Source: Beroe ovata
Taxonomy: Eukaryota > Ctenophora > Nuda > Beroida > Beroidae
Length of the DNA: 35,631 nucleotides
Assembly (NCBI GenBank): GCA_946803715.1
Contig: CAMPET010000148.1
Location: 1-35,631 of the forward strand
Direction: 5' to 3'
Positions 30,710 through 35,631 of the stretch are shown piece by piece. The notes beneath the pieces are model-generated. The model worked only from the letters and a program-made list of their open reading frames with translations. It made no database searches and was not told where the DNA came from. A program made the translations under genes and the position numbers. Each line of letters begins with the position of its first letter. Positions within the stretch are counted from its first letter, which is position 1.

Positions 30710-32488
30710 TTAGTAACTGGAATAAAACGGTCGCCTACCTACCCCCCCCTCTTACCACCCTGTGAACCAGGCAGGATACCAGGCAGTGTTACCACTTTGT
30801 TATCATTAACTGAAAGTATAACTATATGGTTAGTATTAATGAAATGATTTTAATATTGAAACCTGTAGGGGGAGAATGGTTAAATCCTGTAGGGGGTAGA
30901 GGGTTAAGTCCTAGTTACTATTCATATGATATCCAAATTTTACGACGATCGCGGACCAACTCCTAATTAAGACCACGTACCAAACAGAAGGGGTCCCTGA
31001 CAAGACAACCAACAATTTGTTGGCTGTTTGCCAGGGAGGGAGACAAACACACCACGGTAGTGAGAGTCCCAGTTAGATACACCACACGTGACTCCGGCAC
31101 ACGTGATGTAAATAGAGGGCGTGGTCACTACCGAGGTTTCCCACCTAGACACAGTGATCGAGCGAGCTTGCGCACTGTGAATAGGCAGATGAGGATGAAA
31201 AGAGAGGAATATCAATCAATCAAATACAGTGTGCTATCGCCGGAACCCCGCCATGATCATGCGTGAGAGAGAGTGGGAAACGAGAGAGATATAGAGATCA
31301 TGGTGAGATTATCTGAGAACACCCAGGCAGATCAGATCCCCAGAACTAACGATTTGTTAGACCGGGAAATCTGTTCCCCTGGGATATCCCAGCAACCCGG
31401 CGATAACATTGAAATGGACCCCGATATAATTTAACTTAAGAAAGGAAATACGAAAACGCTGCTACCTAATTAAAGAATAACTAAGGAATAAAGAACAATA
31501 TCCTTGCACTTTACCCGAACATGCATGCTTGTAAGATCCCACCTGACAGTTGCCAGGTTGTCTAACACACAGTCACATGGGTAAAACACAAGCTTCACTG
31601 CACTCTTTATGAGACACAGTGGTTACATCCACTACGAGATCCTAGAAATCCCCGCACTCAAACCCCTCCCTGCACATAGTGCCCATTGCTCACTTTCCCA
31701 GCCCGAGTCTCCTGCCCGGGACTGGTCAGATCCTACTGTTAACTAAAACGCTATGGTAAAACCTATCTCACTTCCGCCTCACATGAATAAACCCATCCTG
31801 AATTCCATCCTATCCAGGTGGTCAGATCCTAACAGCTAAATAAAGTAGTTAGAAAACCTAAAATAAGGGTAAAAACTAGATAAAAAAGCTCACACTAAAG
31901 ACTCGATGACCCAGCCAGCACATATGATCTACTAAAACCCACACCCCGTCCCTCACCCCACACTCAGAATACACCAACTCGGATTCCATCCTATCCGAGT
32001 GGTCAGATCCTAGAGGACACGTGATGAAATAACACATGGGAAAAGTGGACATGCAAAGAAACGTAATCATGCAAATACATGGGAAAGAAACCATGCAAAA
32101 AAGGAGTAAAGACAATAACTAACGCATGCAAGTTAACACGTAAGGCCTGGCTGCTGGGTATCGAGTCTTATGATAATAACACGATGGGGACTCATTTCAC
32201 ACCTTGGAAATCCATTCTGTGGTGGTGTAAGTACAACTAGAGGGCTGGCCAAATAGAGCGGACCAAAGTGTTTCTATGTTAAGTTAAGCCTGTGAACAGT
32301 CCGCTGTAGAATATGGGTGGAGAGAGATGAAAAAACCTGATTATCCTAGTTAAGATTAGCCTAATTATAAGTTAATTATGGAGAGAGAGAAAAGCAATGC
32401 CCTGATCAAATGCCCGCACCACACAGAATGGATATCCAGTACGGACAACACACACACGAACACTCTACCACTCTAACTCATTGTACCG
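30710..32488. other. Non-coding stretch, no gene seen
   Basis: No protein-like frame is supported. An imperfect hairpin lies at 30995-31036 (CCCTGACAAGACAACCAACAA against its inverse, with almost no loop). The phrase GGTCAGATCCTA recurs at about 31725, 31820 and 31998; the last two copies are preceded by ATTCCATCCTATCC, which suggests an old local duplication. Confidence 0.5.
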
Positions 32489-32973
32489 CTACACCGCACC
32501 AGTAGATGGAAACATAGAAGAAGTGTAGAGAAGCGTTGAGATGAAGACTATACCTGCGTGTGGGGAAATTAGGTTAGCGGATGGGAGAATTTGGAATTGA
32601 TTGCAGTGACTGAAGGAAATGTTTTTAGAGGGACGCTGAGGGTTTAATTGGGTGAATTTTTGAGGAAAGAGTCTACAGAAATGGTTAAATCTGTCATTAT
32701 CTCACAGTTACTCACCACCAAAGAGAGCGAGGACTCTGATCTGCCGAACAGGGAGGTGAGAGAAAGAGAGAAAGTTACCATGACAACTGTGTGGNAAGTG
32801 TAGAGAAGCGTTGAGATGAAGACTATTCCTGAGAGTGGGGAATTAGGTTAGCGGATGGGAGAATTTGGAATTGATTGTAGTGACTCAGACTGAAGGAAAT
32901 GTTTTTAGAGGGACGTTGAGGGTTGAATTGGGTGAATTTTGAGGAAAGAGTCTACAGAAATGGTTATATCTGT

Positions 32974-33019
<46 letters not shown>

Positions 33020-34333
33020 NCTGATAGAGAAGCGGAGAGAAGGACAGGAACATCTGAAAAGTGGAAGAGATTAGCGGTGATCGAGATTTTCAATCATTTC
33101 CATCCAAGTTTGCGTCATATTTCAATTATTTTTATCCAGGTTTTCATGCGGACAGTGTTTCTTACCGGTAGGGTGGAGAGAAGGGAGCTGTAGGTATCCA
33201 GCCGGATAGTGACAGGTCCAGAGACAGAGAGAAAGTGGGACTCCTGAGACAGAAATTGATTAGAAATGAGGTTGATTTCTCATCATTTTTAACGGAAATA
33301 TCTATAATATAAAGGAAAGAGGCACTTATAGGAAATCGGTTCCGCTGTATATGGATAACTCGACCAAATCGAGTTGGAGAACCGGGATTTTTTGCAAGGT
33401 GGTAGATAGATAAATTCCGCTGTCGAACATCATTTCGGATTTTTGAATTAGGTCTTAGATTTTTTGTAATCGGCGTTCAAAGTTGGGAAAAGGGGTGCAA
33501 AAAACGACTATGCGATATAGGAGGAATAAGCGTTGCTAGGCGACGCAAGAGTTGCACGTGCATGTATATTGAAAGTGCGCGCGCTTCACTGCTGTTGTCA
33601 TTTCGTTGCTCCTTTGTTTTGATACGTTTCAATTTTGATGCTGCACTTATTAAATTTCTCTAATTCACTCAGTATATCCAAAATTAAGTATACCACGCCC
33701 ACTTGACGGGTGTTCTAGTAATTATATAGTCGCAATCATAATATAATTAATAATTATTGAGTTGTCGTCATCAATTATAGTCGAAATCATGAGATATGAC
33801 CCTAACCTGTATTCTGAAAAAGTCCCACGTCAGTAAGCGGTGTGTTGAGTGCAGCTGTCACTGGGACAGTGGATCTGTAGCGTTATAGTGTCCCGACAGC
33901 GCACCTGAAATGAGGGAATGTTAGAAATCGGGGATATTTTATCGGAGAAGAATGGTTTGGCTGGTGATTTCCTTCCAACTGTGAACAAAATCGTCGAGAA
34001 TCGTTAACGTTTGCTGCTGACGATTTTCGACATGAACAGGCGAAAAATTGGTCCGAATAGACCGAATTTTGCTTAAAATGGTCTATTTCTGGCCAATTGG
34101 ACGATCGATTAGGTCTAATTGGACTAAATTAGGCTAATTAGGTCTAATTAGAGTGATAATCGTAAACCTAATTAAGAGGGAAGTGGGTCTCACCTTGTGC
34201 AGCAAGATTAAACTCTCGGACGGTAGCTAACCTAGAGTAGATAGCAACGAAAAGGAAAACGTATATCGAGAAGTGAGTACCTACTCAGATAACGAGGGCT
34301 TGTCACGTGACTTGCAACGAACTCAGCGCTCAT
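32489..34333 (-). CDS. Tentative six-exon small gene, product unknown
   Basis: GT-AG bounded segments on the minus strand can be chained with matching phases: 34333-34281 (from ATG, MSAEFVASH), 34231-34194 (LATVREFNLAAQ), 33904-33807, 33243-33166 (TIRLDTYSSLLSTLP), 32740-32716 (IRVLALFG) and 32553-32489 (GIVFISTLLYTSS, then stop). The 357 nt would give a protein of about 118 aa with one C-terminal membrane segment. One in-frame TGA (33860-33858) interrupts exon 3, so the model is wrong there, the gene is broken, or the base is an error. Another donor just before that TGA gives a different, less membrane-like tail. Exons 1-2 are the best supported, and a promoter-like block lies directly upstream. 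No family is recognised. Confidence 0.3.
32519..32978. repeat. 180-bp duplication flanking a single N
   Basis: 32519-32702 and 32796-32978 match with scattered substitutions and small indels. The second copy starts directly after the N at 32795 and ends in a CA tract that runs to another N at 33020. This pattern fits two haplotypes placed in tandem. Both copies contain the last candidate exon of the minus-strand model. Confidence 0.85.
33340..33806. other. Non-coding stretch with short inverted repeats
   Basis: A small hairpin AACTCGA-CCAAA-TCGAGTT lies at about 33357-33376. The rest is AT-rich with a GCGCGC word near 33578. No gene is seen other than the candidate minus-strand exons on either side. 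Confidence 0.4.
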
Positions 34334-34700
34334 TGGCTGAGGTCGCCCCACTTGCGCCTGATTGGTTCACGCGACACACGTGACGCTAGCGCGCGTCGCT
34401 GATTGGCTGCTCACTAATGGAGACATGTCGCCACGTAGTCTGTCTGTGTGCTTAGTAGTTCGGCTGATGTAGGGTACCTGCAGCCAATTAGAGCACTGCG
34501 TTCCTGTCACGTGTCTAGAGCGGACCAATCAAAAAATTACCAAAGTTTGGTTGTTCATTGCCGTGTGTGTGTGTGTGTTATGATCATCACTTTATGTGTG
34601 TGTGTGTGTGACTGTGAGAACGGTTTTATTTGAGGTAGAGTAGCTCCAGCCAATCAGAGCGCTGCGTTCAGGTCACATTTCCATTGCGGACCAATCAGGA
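34314..34700. promoter_or_regulatory. CCAAT- and E-box-dense promoter-like block
   Basis: Seven CCAAT boxes occur in 365 bp: ATTGG at 34332, 34361 and 34402; CCAAT at 34484, 34525, 34650 and 34691. CACGTG lies at 34314, 34377 and 34508. Part of the block is a tandem duplication (about 34480-34560 and 34647-34720, sharing CCAATYAGAGC, CTGCGTTC, GCGGACCAATCA and ATTACCAAAGTTTG). CCAAT (NF-Y) and CACGTG (bHLH) clusters are typical of animal promoters and work in either direction. The block starts at the ATG of the candidate minus-strand gene. Confidence 0.55.
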
Positions 34701-34798
34701 AATTACCAAAGTTTGAGCGGGATACTCTCGAATATTGCCGTGTCTATGTAATGATCATCAGAGTGTGTGTGAAAGTGGAAGGTTACAATTGCTCTTTC

Positions 34799-34806
34799 TA
34801 TATAAG
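34799..34806 (+). promoter_or_regulatory. TATA box downstream of the CCAAT cluster
   Basis: TATATAAG sits about 100 bp to the right of the last CCAAT box, in the orientation for rightward transcription. A further CACGTG lies at 34826-34831. No coding sequence is recognised in the remaining 800 bp of the window. Confidence 0.35.
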
Positions 34807-34831
34807 TGTGTGCGCTCACTAATCACACGTG

Positions 34832-35514
34832 GAAAACTGATGTTCTTTTACCCAATTACAAAGGTGATTTATTCTCGAATAAAGAGGGCGGGATTTATTA
34901 AGTAGAGAAACGCTTGCGTAGGATTTGGGATTGAATTGAGGGCGAAGGAAATTTGAAACAGAGAAGAAGTTAAATGAGTAATTCTCGAATCTAAACTTAT
35001 TAGAAACAGGATTAAGATGAAGCGGGATAGGCAACAGAAAGTGGGGGTGTTTTCCCCAATTTTTCATTTCTTGCTTTGAGGAAATGTTTCATGACAACGA
35101 AAACAGGGTATCTAGATAAAGTTTCTGAATGACCAATCATCAATTATAATACTCATTATAATACAATCTTCAGTATAAAATCCGAATATGTTTTGAAATT
35201 GAAATTCACAATATATCAACAACTATCTATACATAATGATAAATCTCTCGTTCCTTATTAAATACTCAACTAGAAATGAAATGATCGTTCTAAATAGACT
35301 TACAATGATAAAGTTTATTCCTTATCTAAAGTTTTTGTCCGTGATAGGGACTCACTGGGCTCACGTTCGAGAAAACTTACACCACTTTGTTGAAGGGGTT
35401 GAACGGATAGGTCAGGGTAACGTGGCGAGAAAGTGCTCCAGTCCTTGGAAATATGCTCCGATCATGCACTTCGTTAGGGAAAACCCTGAAATTAATGTGG
35501 TGTCAAACCTCAGA
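34832..35514. other. AT-rich stretch, no gene seen
   Basis: Open frames are short and lack recognisable features. A first untranslated exon driven by the TATA box at 34799 could lie here, but nothing in the sequence fixes it. Confidence 0.4.
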
Positions 35515-35631
35515 AAGGTGTCAATGTGGTGTCAGCCTACAGAGTGGTGTCAGAGTTCAGAGTGGTGTCAGAGTACAGAGTGGTGTCAGAGTACAGAGTG
35601 GTGTCAGAGTGCAGAGTGGTGTCAGCGTACA
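35508..35631. repeat. 18-bp minisatellite at the right edge
   Basis: At least six units of AGTGGTGTCAGAGTACAG run off the window end. The 18-bp period keeps frames open on both strands (VSEYRV on +, SDTTLY on minus). The minus frame meets a stop at the left edge, and coding is not supported. Confidence 0.9.

Noticed and set aside
33858-33860. Selenocysteine codon in the tentative gene
   Set aside because: No SECIS-like element was recognised and the exon model itself is uncertain; a mis-set exon end or a sequence error is more likely.
1-35631. tRNA or rRNA genes
   Set aside because: No paired A/B box arrangement or cloverleaf was found by eye, and no rRNA-like conserved blocks were recognised.

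Overview
This is a repeat-rich stretch of animal nuclear DNA. Genes are split into short exons with GT-AG introns, often only 80-200 bp. The recognisable proteins are metazoan: PARP1 with three zinc fingers, BRCT, WGR and ART domains; the AAA+ ATPase TRIP13; an organic-anion transporter (SLCO/OATP) with its Kazal-like loop; and a TTC33-like TPR protein. The organism cannot be named from the sequence. An AT-rich invertebrate genome with many CA microsatellites and minisatellites, possibly marine or non-bilaterian, is an inference only.

Layout. 1-5757: CR1-like non-LTR retrotransposon material on the + strand, made of two joined copies. It has a partial first ORF1, an unrelated YVDD-type reverse transcriptase fragment, an ORF1 split by a CA tract and a one-base N, and an intact ORF2 (endonuclease plus reverse transcriptase). 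5758-5935: one stray satellite monomer. 6732-12561 (minus): TRIP13 in 11 exons, with an intronless SLCO gene (8322-10538, same strand) nested in its 3.3-kb fifth intron. 12562-13362: minisatellites, CA repeats and a 223-bp assembly gap. 13363-21846 (minus): PARP1, 24 exons whose phases all agree, encoding about 982 aa. Its introns are loaded with minisatellites, and intron 7 holds a 172-bp tandem satellite of about ten monomers. 22054-22692 (minus; perhaps a first exon at 23034-23087): TTC33-like gene only 207 bp upstream of the PARP1 ATG. 23150-25175: GC-rich hairpins, a fold-back element and a roughly 130-bp near-perfect palindrome. 25560-30700: a higher-order tandem array of roughly 1.4-1.6-kb units. 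30710-32488: no gene seen. 32489-34333 (minus): a tentative six-exon small gene of unknown function. 34314-34830: a dense CCAAT/CACGTG promoter-like block with a TATA box. 34830-35631: no gene seen, ending in an 18-bp minisatellite that runs off the window.

Functional links are limited. PARP1 (DNA-break sensing and ADP-ribosylation) and TRIP13 (HORMA-protein remodelling in meiosis and the spindle checkpoint) are both nuclear genome-maintenance proteins on the same strand, but nothing shows co-regulation. The main points for follow-up are a canonical, in-phase -1 frameshift heptamer at the retrotransposon ORF1/ORF2 junction, the alternating 172-bp satellite in PARP1, the nested intronless transporter, many RFX X-box-like palindromes from 6.8 to 17.5 kb, and one-base N joins flanked by duplicated sequence, which suggest haplotype or contig joins.
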